Below are positions 1 through 9,813 of a stretch of DNA of 64,000 nt, piece by piece. The stretch covers positions 186,001 through 250,000 of the forward strand of contig JAGVSM010002840.1 in assembly GCA_022494885.1 (NCBI GenBank), given 5' to 3'. The position numbers and the translations under genes were made by a program. The notes under the pieces were generated by a model, which saw only the letters and a program-made list of their open reading frames with translations, had not been told where the DNA came from and made no database searches. This stretch comes from Micrasema longulum (taxonomy: Eukaryota > Arthropoda > Insecta > Trichoptera > Brachycentridae). The number at the start of each line of letters is the position of its first letter. Positions within the stretch are counted from its first letter, which is position 1.

Positions 1-172
1 TTGCGAGAAAAAACAGGCATATCGTCAGAAAAGGTGTGATTTTCTGATAATAAACGTTATCCTGCTCCATGACAACGCCCAGCCCCATACAGCTGCCCTT
101 ACTTGGTAAAAACTTGGAGTGTTATCCTGGGCTACACTGGAACACCTTTTTTATAGTTCGGACCTGTTATCA
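1..172 (+). pseudogene. Tc1/mariner-type transposase remnant
   Basis: A plus-strand frame reads LLHDNAQPHTA at about 65-97, the hallmark around the second catalytic Asp of Tc1/mariner DDE transposases. After an in-frame stop (TGG TAA) comes a degraded LEHLFYSSDL block, matching the family's 'HPPYSPDL' third-Asp region. The spacing between the two blocks fits the family. The fragment is open at the window edge, so its N-terminal part may lie outside. Transposase would cut and paste the element at its inverted repeats; this copy is dead because of the stop and the decayed third motif. Confidence 0.7.
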
Positions 173-274
173 AATATAAGTAAAAGCGTACATTATTTTT
201 TTCATTAAAATATAAGTGATTATTTTGTATTTATTTATTTATTCGTTTACAAAAATAACAGATAAATATACATG

Positions 275-594
275 CGTTAACAAATGTCTCCACACTGGAA
301 GAACTCAACATAAAAGTTCGCCTATCGGCCATATGCTGCCAATGTATGCTGCAGTTCTTCGGTCACATAGCTAGACGTGACCCAGAAAATCTGGAGAAAA
401 TAGTAATCACGGGCAGTGTGACAGGACGAAGAAGCGGAGGCAGAGTTGCAGCTCGATGGATCGACCAGGTGAAAACAATCTCACGGGCGATCCTATATGG
501 AGCTGTGGAGAGGGCGCAGAGCAGTGAAGAGTGGAGACGCTTTGTCAATGGAATGGCTGATGAGAGTACCAATGATCACAACCCTCAGAACTGA
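275..594 (+). pseudogene. LINE reverse transcriptase C-terminal fragment (FGHIARRD type)
   Basis: An open frame runs from about 278 (VSTLEELNIK...) through LQFFGHIARRDPENLEK to a TGA at 592. The pattern 'FGHIARR...NLEK...VTG...GRR..GR...RW.DQ' followed by 'EEWRRFV' is the conserved C-terminal tail after the RT domain of insect LINEs related to RTE/jockey endonuclease-RT proteins. The RT and endonuclease domains are absent, as expected for a 5'-truncated copy. The first ATG in this stretch (346) is internal to the homologous block and is not a real start. The next 130 bases look like a 3' UTR without a clear tail repeat. Confidence 0.7.
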
Positions 595-730
595 GGAATG
601 ACAGAGAAGAAGATACATGCATACAGGTCAAGACTGCTAAATTGCAACTAATTATATTTTTAAATAAAACATTTAAGTTTGTAAGTGGAAATTCATGATG
701 GAAGTTCATTGTAATTTATTATAGAAAAAA

Positions 731-1012
731 AAGACGAGTGATACTTTAATCCACAAATTTGGAATATCCAGTGATCAGTTTCATCGCTCTCGCGACATCT
801 TCGAGACTGGTATCTTTATTAAGGAATTCAATGTATTTATACAAAACAGAAAAAAAATTACTTTCATATAATTTTGAATTATCTATCCATACCTCCTTTT
901 GTATAAATACATTGAACTCCTCAATAAAGATACCAGTCTCGAAGATGTCGCGAAATGGATGAAACCGGTCTCTGGATATTCCAAATTTGTGGATTTAAGT
1001 ATAATTCGTCTT
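731..1012. repeat. Long foldback (inverted repeat) element, 116-bp arms
   Basis: Bases 731-846 are the near-perfect reverse complement of 897-1012, with a loop of about 50 bases. Both arms carry the block around TTCGAGACTGGTATCTTTAT. A transcript from either strand would fold into a hairpin of about 115 bp. Open frames on both strands here are mirror images of the same arm (both contain TSSRLVSLLR), which shows they are artefacts. It could be a foldback transposon, a MITE or a recent inverted duplication. Confidence 0.85.
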
Positions 1013-1019
1013 TTTTTAA

Positions 1020-1880
1020 TATTTTTTTTAATAAATCCTAGCAAAAAATTGGTAGCCATGTTACAGATGCTACATATTATAGGTATATTTAAAAAAATAT
1101 ATTGTACCGTCATTCTAATTAGGGTCAGTGCCTTGCGATTAGAAAAAATTATTACAAATTGTTTAATTAGTTTAAAAAAATATTCTAGTAACGCTTAAAT
1201 TAGCTGAGAAAGTATTGCATTCGCGTATTATAGACAGAAATCAAGGTTAAATTATGCATTTGTGGGCAGATTCAAATATCAATGAGAAGCGATAAAATAG
1301 TTTTTATACATTAAATGTTTTTCCTGAATGATCAAATATATTACACCTGTAAGTAGAATGGACGTTTCGGCTTAAAAACTTTTGATACAGTACATTAGCT
1401 TAGATTTATTCGGACCAACTTTCAAGAGTAAATGTATATATACCTATCCATATCTGTCCAACTTCTCATTTCCTAACTCAACTCCACACAATAATTATAA
1501 CGCGCGTTATGCTTGCAAAAAAAACTTTAAATTCAGTATTAAACGAGCATCGAACAAAAAAAGTGTTCCCAGCAAATTGACAACCACCGATCTGTGCCAG
1601 CGTCTACTTCGACCCCCAGCTCCAAACAAAAGCTGTGCCAGCGTCCAATGACCGCCAGTTTCTTCACCAGGTTCCAGCACAACGTCACTTCTCATCATCA
1701 CCAGGTACGTGGAGTTGCGAAACCATCCTACCCTAATAATAAAGTAGTGGCGAGCAGCTTTTTTTAGCGATTTTTTTGAATAGAAAATCTTCAAAAAAGG
1801 TTTATTGATTTGTATCTACTATAAGTCATAAAATTATAAATGGCTATTTTTGCCATAGTTCTGTAAAAATTAACTAAAAG
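1020..1880. other. No recognisable gene
   Basis: AT-rich DNA. A less AT-rich patch at 1560-1700 has short open frames on both strands without recognisable motifs. Confidence 0.4.
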
Positions 1881-1883
1881 AAC

Positions 1884-2275
1884 AATTGAACGTAGTTATG
1901 CAGAAAGCATCCAGCCATAGAAAAGTGAAACTGAGTTAATAGCACTTGTGTGAAAAGACTGAATAATCAAGTCTACACAACAGTTGGAATATTTTTGACT
2001 TTAACAAATTATAAACAATGAAAACAATAGTTTTTTTAAATGGCAAACAAGAATCTAAGTATGTATTTGACCGGTTTAATGATTTTTAAAGAACCGTAAG
2101 ATTTTTCTAATGCTGTGGGTGTTTTTAGAAAATTGAAAAATGTCGTATTTACAGAAGGTGATTATACGGATCTTAGTATGTAAGTGGGCTGTTTTTAGCA
2201 GAACATAGAATTGACCTTACTGCACCTGATAACATTAATATCTCATTTTTGCTTTCTGCTTAACTAAGATCAATT
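1884..2275. mobile_element. Non-autonomous TIR element (MITE-like), copy 1
   Basis: The ends are inverted repeats of about 26 bp: the left begins AATTGAACGTAGTTATGCAG, and the right (2250-2275) is its imperfect reverse complement. The interior aligns over nearly its whole length, in reverse orientation, with 25171-25603, which has the same ends. No coding capacity. The superfamily is unknown; no clear target duplication was seen. Confidence 0.7.
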
Positions 2276-2279
2276 ATTA

Positions 2280-3285
2280 TTAACTTTGCAATATATTTAA
2301 CTTTATTCTACACTATTTTAAAACACTTGAACCAAATTTTATTAAAACAACACCACAGTGACATTCTGTCGTTATTTTCATTATTATTGAAATGTCATCA
2401 CTAAGCCCTAGTCGATTACTAACTTTCAAAATAAGTAATATCAAAAAAGGCCATTTTGAATGCCACTTGTTCTATGTGATACATAATATTATGTCAACGG
2501 AATCCAATAAAAAAAATGGTCGTTTGGAAATTCAGTTCGAAATACTTGTTTCTAAATAGAGAATCTTCAAATAATATTTGTGTTCTGCAAGCTTGTTTCA
2601 GTACTTAAAAATCGCGACTGAGTTAAAGATACAAAATAAAATGTACTTTATTGCATAAAGAAATAAGCTCAGGTAATCAGCTAGTTTTATCTGAGCGCAA
2701 TTAATTTTTTTTTTTTCTAGAAATATATGAACTGTGGTGATGATTTATAATAAATTCAAATTATTTTATTTCTTTTTCCATAAACATGGTAACTATAAAA
2801 CATTATTTTCTAAATCAAAATATAATGGTAAACTGTGCATAATCGCTTATTTGAAAGATTCGCTCCTGCAATACAGTCCACTCTCTGAAGAGACATCTCT
2901 TCGCTATCGCACTGAGAGTGTTCAATATTTTGGAAAAGCATTTTAAGCTCCTAAGGACAAAAAATATTTTCCGGAGAGGTGTTAAGGACCGGATTTTCCT
3001 TTGCGGGAGGAATGCTTTGTTGATTTTTCAAATTTATATTTTTTCCTTTTTTCTATTTTTTTATTATTTTTATTTAAATGTTTGTGTTTGCTGTTTATCA
3101 TATTGATATACACATGCATTTGATTTTTTTTATTATTATATCTGATTTTAAATAATATTTGGGGCGATATAATATGTCTGTGTTAATGAAATATTATTCT
3201 TTCTTTGGCCCCATGAAGTAAGCATATATGTCTCAAAAAACTTATGATAAGCTGCATGTAAATAAATTAATCAATATAAATAAAA
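2280..3285. other. No recognisable gene
   Basis: Very AT-rich. Short open frames (for example 2734-2946) have low-complexity, K/F/Y-rich composition and no motif. Confidence 0.4.
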
Positions 3286-3289
3286 AACG

Positions 3290-3790
3290 TTGCGTACACG
3301 CTATGTTTACTTATTATATAAACTAATATCACTTTCGGACAAAGGGATTTTAAGTATTTTTCAATTAAAATTCCACCTACTTCCACTATCTATTAAATCA
3401 ATTTGTAACGAGAAAATGTTTAAACAGGCTATAAAAATATGGATATTGGAACTAGGTAGAAGTAAAATGGATTGTCTCATTCGCCCAAACCAGTATTGAA
3501 TCAACTGCTCCACAAGTGTATAGCTTATGTTAGGTTTTTGTTATTATATGTTATTTTATATATTTTATAAATAATATAGATTTACATATATATGTATCTA
3601 GTCTGAATATTTTGTTAATTATCTCTGTTTATTAAGTTAGTCTTCTTTGTTTATTCTCAAATGTAAAATCATTAAAAAAAAGTATATTGTTAAGTGTCGT
3701 TGGCGCGGATAACCCCAGTGAGGTCACATTATTTTTATTATTATTTATAGTTTGTATGAGTAAAATATGAATAAATAAAATAAATAAATT
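3290..3790 (+). mobile_element. 5'-truncated LINE 3' end (family with CGGCACGGGTAACCCC tail)
   Basis: The frame ending at 3499 finishes LPLSIKS...FKQAIKIWILELG, like the last residues of jockey/CR1-type RT proteins (LP..I....FK..LK.W). A 3' UTR follows, containing the GTTAAGTGTCG...GATAACCCCAGTGAGGTCACA segment, and the copy ends in AATAAATAAAATAAATAAA. The same UTR recurs at 7708-7905 (minus) and 30360-30770 (plus). Confidence 0.65.
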
Positions 3791-4403
3791 CAATGAAAGA
3801 TGAATCTGCTAACTTCTCATTCTATTCGGGATCCAGGAGGGCTATTACAAAGGCTGTCTTCATCGGTACATATTGAGATGATATACTTATTTTTTTAACT
3901 ATATCTATCTACCTCGGTATTGCGAAATCTGCTCCATCGACACGGCGATACATGTTTTTAGGAAGACAAATGATAAAAACAAAGGCGTTGGTAATATTTA
4001 TTTTTCGTAGTGGCAAATTTGTGTCATCATTAGATTGACAAGGAACAGTAATACCGATCAAAATTTCTATTGCACTATTTCCTTTATTTATTTTATTGTT
4101 ATTTGTTTTTTGATAAACAATCATCGTTTAAATTCGTCTGTTGTCATTATGTGGTCCAATATAAAACATAAATTAGACGGATTTATATTTTTAGATCCTG
4201 TACATTGAAGTTGATATCCGCTTCCAAACCTTTTCCGGTTTAAATTCCATGTAACATTTTTTACTAGTGAAAAACCCGAGTGCATATTTTAGAATTATAC
4301 ACACACACGTATTGACCAAGGACGAATCGCTAGTAAAGATTACTCGTCTTATTTCATTTTGAAAGTGTATCGTAACTGAGATGGAGAACGTGTTTGACAA
4401 ATA

Positions 4404-4636
4404 TAATATTATCACTATCGTTATACTTCTTTCTGCACCCAGTGATCCATAGGGTACTACAATTATGAACCAAATGTGATTCGTCCTATGATTTTGACGC
4501 CAATCAAGACACAGTGAAATACTGCATTTCAAATAACCTTTATAATCAATATTTCACTACCCTGCCAGGAATCGAACCCAAGACCTCAAGAATAGTAGGC
4601 GACTGTTCAAACCACTACACAACGAGGCAGACTTAC
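4404..4636 (-). mobile_element. tRNA-derived SINE (family 1)
   Basis: On the minus strand the head contains an A-box-like TAGTGGTTTGAACAG and a B box GGTTCGATTCC about 45 bases later, the internal RNA polymerase III promoter of tRNA-derived SINEs. The body ends in ACCCTATGGATCACTGGGTGC plus an AT-rich tail. The tail resembles those at 22573-22696 and 39491-39628. A second head lies at 26880-26985. Confidence 0.7.
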
Positions 4637-4678
4637 GTCTACCGATTTCCTTATTCCGGATTTTTTTTTAAACTAGAA

Positions 4679-6283
4679 GGGCCTTACTTATAAATCAGGT
4701 ATAAAATTAAGCTTGAGAATAGTGGTAGAAAAATGATGGTATAGCAAAAAGTATTACTTATAAACCTCGTATAGAGTTAAACTTGGTTTAAATCTGGGAT
4801 AGTGAACATAGAAACTTATACCTGCACATATGTGGTTTAACGCTGGAATAAGCACGCGATCTGTCAAAAGTCATATATTTCGGTAATCAAAATGGATAGT
4901 TTTTTTTCAATTTTAAAGAATTTCGAAGTCTTGCAACCTTCTCAATGCGATTCAAGTGATTTATAATTATTTGTTTAAATAATATCTGAAATATTATATG
5001 TATGTATGTGTTTTAATTAATTGTGATAAAAAACAAACACGAATAAACTATGGAATTCGTTTTTAACTTCTCCTCTTCTTTATAATTTTGATTTCTTTTT
5101 CTAACGGTTTTTGTTTTTTTTTTTTATTATTTTATTCCACAATTTTTTAACATAAAAAGACCAATTAAGTTTTCATAAATGAAAAAGATATAAACATTAA
5201 ATGTGACAAAAAATAAAAAATAAATAAGAGTTTTAAGTGAGAAAAGAATAATTGTTGACATTTGCGTTTTCCATGGAGGTAATAAATTAAAATAAATAAA
5301 AATACCGAATGTACACTCCGAGCCATCCACGCACACACATGAACGCACATATAAAACATACACAAACATATACATTACATGCGGCACATATACATAGCAT
5401 AAACCACTCAAGATGCACATTCAGCAACTATCCCAAATAATCGACCCCATGAAGAAATTTTCTGTACAAATGCAACGTGCAGTTAAAAATGTCTACATCA
5501 ATACTGAGGCCGTTATAATTTCTACATGTACGTCTAATGAATGAATTCGAGGTATAATTGTCTTTACAAGTTGGTACATAAAAAAGGGAATTTAATCTAG
5601 TATAGCGAAGAGGACAACGGAAACCAATATTTTGTAAAAGATACGGCGAATCAACTATGTTATTGAGAATTTTGAAAAGAAAAATTAAATCATATCTAAG
5701 GCGCCTTTTTTGTAGTGATTCTATATTAAAATTGTTCAAAGATGCGCCGTAATCATTTTCAATGTTGCCAAAACGATATTCCAGGCTCCTTATAAATTTC
5801 TTTTGAATGTTTTTAATTTGATAAATATATACATTATATTGAGGGGACCATACTAATGAAGCGAATTCGAGTTGACTTCGCACATAAGTATAGTAAAGAA
5901 GTTTGAATGTATTTGGTGATGAGAATGGCTTGGAGATTCGTAAGATAAACCCTAGAAGTCTGTACGCCTTATCTACTATTGTATTTATGTGATCTCTAAA
6001 TAAAAGCTTATCATAGCTTTTCTTCATGTTCTCAATTACACTGACAGTAGTCTTGATTTGACTTTGACGTTTATTTGTGTTGTTATAAAAGTTACTGCGC
6101 ACGCGCACATATCAGTGTTGACTGTTAAAAAAAAATAAGCGTGAAATAACCTGTGAATTGTTATTCTAGGTAATAAATATTTTTATGAGTAAGCTTTTTT
6201 TTATATCGATTACAAATAGTTAAACCGGGTATAGTTATTTCTTAATATAAACCTGGTATAAGGAAATCTAAAAAGTAAGGCCC
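4679..6283. mobile_element. TIR element with GGGCCTTACTT ends, split by a LINE
   Basis: The left end begins GGGCCTTACTTATAAATCAG and the right end (about 6233-6283) is its diverged reverse complement, ending AAGTAAGGCCC. Both ends share an internal AGGTATAAA/TTTATACC motif and AT-rich flanks at 4690-4900 and 6130-6240. The middle is occupied by the LINE at 5110-6115. No transposase is visible, so this is probably non-autonomous. Confidence 0.5.
5110..6115 (-). pseudogene. Jockey/CR1-like LINE RT C-terminal fragment with 3' UTR
   Basis: The minus-strand frame 5428-6108 (226 codons) contains the post-RT region of insect jockey/CR1-like LINEs: AYRLLGFILR near residue 48, KLLYYTYVRSQLEFASLVW near 70-86, then IKNIQKKFIRSL and a C-terminal RRLRYDLIFLFKILNN...LL...FRCPLR block. 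The fingers and palm (YADD) are missing through 5' truncation. The frame is uninterrupted, making this one of the better preserved copies. About 300 bases of AT-rich 3' UTR follow down to about 5110. It lies inside the GGGCCTTACTT element. Confidence 0.8.
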
Positions 6284-6284
6284 G

Positions 6285-6895
6285 GAGTGTGGCTAGAAAT
6301 AGCAGGCGTCACGTTCAACAATATGAAAGCTGTCTGGAGATCGGATATTTACTTAGTGAAAAGCCACTTATATAACGCCTGCATAACACCTATTCTCCTC
6401 TATGGATGCAAATCGTGGCACCTCCCTAGGGCCCAATAGAGTAAAATACTCAGTTTTGAGAATAAGCGTCTCAAAGAATCTTTCGTGTGTGGTGGTTTGA
6501 CTTTGTGCGGAATGAAGAAATAAGAGAACGGACCCAGAGAACTCCGATGGCAACTGTCATCAAGCGGAGGCGATACGGTTGGCTTGGCCATGTACTGCGG
6601 ATGCCTCCTGAAAGCCTTAATCACGCTTGCCTACTTTACAAGGCATCAGATTCTCGACGTCTTGGACGTCGGCTGCTGACTATCCGTCGGCAGTTTTTGT
6701 CAGCCGACAGAGATGCCTGGAGGATCTTCGTGGACACCATATGCCCCAACTGGAGAGTGGTTATGGTCAATATAGTGCAGGCAATTGGTAAAATAAACCA
6801 AAGTAGGGAAGAAAATGCCGAACACTCCTCAAAGGGAACGGAAGGCCCGTTGACTACTGCCAACAGGCCGGCTTCTCCTAAAGAGTGTTAAGTGG
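6285..6895 (+). pseudogene. RTE-like LINE RT C-terminal fragment (WLGHVLRMP type)
   Basis: The first part (6290-6440) reads NNMKAVWRSDIYLVKSHLYN and then TPILLYGCKSW, the conserved 'LYNACI.PILLYG.E.W' block after the RT domain. After a stop and frameshift the frame 6487-6891 gives NEEIRERTQRTP, RRRYGWLGHVLRMPPESL and a decayed GRPRLTWRR-like segment. This matches the C-terminal tail of RTE/Rex3-like retrotransposons. It abuts the right end of the GGGCCTTACTT element. Confidence 0.7.
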
Positions 6896-6904
6896 TTTCC
6901 TCTC

Positions 6905-7700
6905 CATATGAACAAATGCTGAGAAGTTCCTGATTGGCCCACATTAGTATATTTCTCCTGATCCCAACAGTTTAGATAAATTTAAAGAAATTTAGTTGCA
7001 GAAAAATCCACTTTTGAAATATAAACCATGTATATTATAAGCAAGGTAAATAATGAAGCAACTGGACATATGTAGAATGATGATTATGATGCAGTCATCG
7101 AGTCGAAAACACTTTTCAAGGATTTTGCTTGTATTTCACACCCAGAACTGTATTTTTCATTTGCCTGAACACAGGTGTATTAGATTACTGATATTTTGAA
7201 TTATTGATATTTTAAAAATGTTTTTATTAAATTGACAGCTTTTGCCAGTCAACCAAAAAACTTTTTTCCATGTATTTGCACTTATGGATAATTTTAATTT
7301 TAAGATACTCGTATGTGTATATAATATGGTTTTATTATTTCAAATAATTGAAAAACAAGTTTTGTTAGAAGATTTTTGTTTTTTCTTATTTAAAACATTT
7401 CCGCAGAACGGGAGTATTTAACCGAATAAAAATGTATTTATTGTATTGAAACAAATAAAGAAATGTTAGAATATTAACAAGTTTGACTTAAGTCTAAGAC
7501 ACATTTGATTCTGCCTATATTTAAGCCCTCCAATAATTGTTTTTTTTTTAACCCGTTTGAAAACATTTTTCGAGAAGAGAATATGGAAGCCAGAAGCCAA
7601 ACTCAAAACATTGTTGAATGTATTGTGTTGTATTTTTCGAAGATTTAGAAACTAAAATTAAACCTTTAACTTCAGTAGGAGTTTTCAAAACTTTTATTTT
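6905..7700. other. No recognisable gene; small repeat near 7090
   Basis: AT-rich. Around 7090-7160 the segment CATCGAGTCGAAAACACT with a following TATTTCACAC motif resembles 55363-55430, so a minor repeat of unknown type is present. Confidence 0.35.
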
Positions 7701-7707
7701 TTAGAAT

Positions 7708-7905
7708 TTTATTTATTCATATTTTACTCTTCCAAACTATAAACAATAATAAAAATAATGTGACCTCACTAGGTTTACCCGTGCCGAGGATTCTTAACAA
7801 TATACTTTTTTTAAATGTTTTTACATTTGAGAATAAACAAAGAAGATTTACTTAATAAAAAGAGAAAATAAACAAAATATTCAGACTGCTTTAAGAACTA
7901 TTGGA
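7708..7905 (-). mobile_element. LINE 3' UTR fragment (CGGCACGGGTAACC tail)
   Basis: Reverse complement of the tail at 3620-3790. It shares TCTTCTTTGTTTATTCTC, then AGTATATTGTTAAG, the hairpin-like CGGCACGGGTAAACC and AGTGAGGTCACATTATTTTT. No coding part is retained. Confidence 0.65.
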
Positions 7906-8212
7906 CATGATCAATTCGCCGAAATGATTACAAAACTTTATAAAAGCCTTGAAATTATTTTTGAAAGCCACCAAATCTGCATATCTGACAGGACCTATAT
8001 CAGGGCCCCGGATAGTAACGAGAAGCTCCATTCGGGAATCCTAGAGAGGGGGAAAGAGACAAGATCACAGAATGTGTTCAGAAGATGGATGAGGATATCC
8101 GCTGCAGAACGGAAGGGAAGCTCAGTAAGGGGTACAATGAAAACTTTTAAATGTACTGTTTTTTTTGCGGTTTGATTGTGAAGAAATATTACAGTTTCGA
8201 CTAATTAGTTTA

Positions 8213-9250
8213 CTACTGCTACCATTACACCACTTCTCCGTTAGGGTACGCAGATAAGATGGACCGCCACACATGTCTATTCTGACATACATCCCAACTT
8301 CTTCATTCATACAAGAAATAAGTATTTATTTCATCTGCCAGTATGTAGCACTAACTATGCACAACACTCTTTCCTCTATCGTTCTTGCTCAAACTAAAAT
8401 GCTTTTTTTCGTCTATTGATATATTTAACATATCCCTTAATTTATTTAAAAATAAATGAAGACATCATTCTTTCCGGCTGCGATACGCTCCCACATACTT
8501 TTTAATGATGCTCACGATTACACACACCTAAACACTTACTCCCACAAAAATACACACAAACACACCTCTACACTTACTCTCATACAATTACTCACGAACA
8601 AATCCTTTTGTTGTACCACAGTTGAATATGTATGATTTTATTTAGAAACTTCGCTGGTCTGTCTTTAAGCCGTAACTTTTTTATGTTATTATATCATTGT
8701 TGACTGTTTGTTTCTGTAAAATAAATAAATGAATACATCTTGTCATATATGTTTTTTAGTACTGCCTGCTTTTGACATGACCAAACTTAAGATTTTGATT
8801 TATCTGATCTTGCCACGTCTTTCTTGGTCGTCCTCGTCCCACGTTACCTTTCATTCTCGCCACATTTACCTGTTTTACTATTCTTTTGTCATCCACTTTC
8901 TCCATCTTTCAAATAATACGTGACTCAGTTTTACTCTTTCGTCTAACTTAATTATTCGTAACCCTGTTATACATTAATTTCCCACACATTTATCTAAGTG
9001 GTCGCATTTCAATCGCGTTCACTCTGCTTTTATCTTTTTTCTGCCTGTTCTATGTTTTACTTTCATACATAGGTGATGGGACCAAAACTCCATTGTGCAC
9101 GGCCAATTTGGCTTTGATTGACGTATTTTCATTATCAATTACTGTGCTCAGTGCGGCGTTCCTTTTGTTGCCCGCATTTGCTCTCCTCTCAACATCTTTT
9201 TCTACTCTTCCATCCCTTGGAAACATGTTTCCTCGATACACAAATTATTT
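8213..9250 (-). pseudogene. RTE-clade LINE fragment, subfamily 1, interrupted by a LINE tail
   Basis: The minus strand carries the same ORF 3' end as 56424-57113: the terminal CCAGGATAGAC/WRSILSAY block at 8213-8313, then, after the insertion at 8314-8732, the KTWHDQ...GHVKSR, RWFGHVERMDD and VYLGS...GRVEKDVERRANAGNKRN blocks as far as about 9250. Several frameshifts and stops are present. RTE endonuclease-RT would nick genomic DNA and copy its RNA in place; only the post-RT tail remains. Confidence 0.75.
8314..8732 (+). mobile_element. 5'-truncated LINE 3' end inserted in the RTE copy
   Basis: The insert splits the RTE sequence and is bordered by short repeats ATACA (8309-8313 and 8733-8737). 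It holds a Thr/His-codon-rich CACAC stretch, then a UTR with TTTAGAAACTTCGCTGGTCT and GACTGTTTGTTTCTGTAAAA, ending in AATAAATAAAT. The region 8395-8600 recurs inverted at 13030-13235, and the terminal 110 bases recur inverted at 62340-62455. The LINE clade is not identified. Confidence 0.65.
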
Positions 9251-9429
9251 TACTTGTTCAAGACATTAGACAATATTAAGGAAATTAATAATGAATTTGT
9301 GAAAACGAAGGAAGACTCTAGTCTTTACGAACAGTTTCGGGAAGCGGCGGGCGCTTTTACTACTACCCACTAAATAAATTTAAAAAATACAGTAAAAATA
9401 AACCCACTTTAAGTTATTTTACCATGTCG

Positions 9430-9565
9430 CGTAGATATCCATCAAAGCTAGACTAGCAGTGCACACCAGTATGGAAGGGAAACGTGGAATGGCAGAGGAA
9501 ATTTGAAAGCAGTGTAATCGCGGTCGAAATTCGATATCTAAGACGAATGTTTAGGGAGAGAATGT
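9430..9565 (+). pseudogene. Short RTE fragment, subfamily 1
   Basis: A plus-strand match to the RTE middle section (KAKLAVH...YGSETWNWQ, then VEIRSLRRM), very decayed. It is followed directly by an oppositely oriented copy at 9566-9813, forming a head-to-head pair. Confidence 0.5.
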
Positions 9566-9813
9566 ATGCCACACGGTCTATCCTGGCATACAATCAGGCG
9601 AGACTTCAACATCTTCATCATAAATGCTGATTAGGATGACCAGACATGACCAGACTTAAGATTTTGGTTTATCTGATCATGCCACGTCTTCCTTGGTCGT
9701 CCTCGTCTAACGTTGCCGTTCATTTTTGCCATATATAGTTGTTTTACCATTCTTTCGTCGTCCATTCGTTCTACGTGACCAAACCATCTCAGAGACCCTT
9801 TCTTAATCTTATT
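9566..9813 (-). pseudogene. RTE fragment, subfamily 1, cut by the RNase H LINE
   Basis: The reverse complement reads the RTE C-terminal blocks CQDR, then GHV/KSR, KTWHDQINQ, and finally IDKIKKGSLRWFGHVERMDDERMVKQ up to 9813, where homology stops abruptly at the start of the RNase H LINE. The apparent coding sequence from ATG 9739 is a chance fusion of antisense RTE with the LINE downstream. Confidence 0.65.

Noticed and set aside
759..1198. Overlapping ORFs on both strands with similar peptides
   Set aside because: They are the two arms of the 731-1012 palindrome read in each direction, not genes.
9739..9813. N-terminus of the 393-codon ORF
   Set aside because: These codons are antisense RTE sequence fused by chance to the RNase H LINE; they are not part of the protein.
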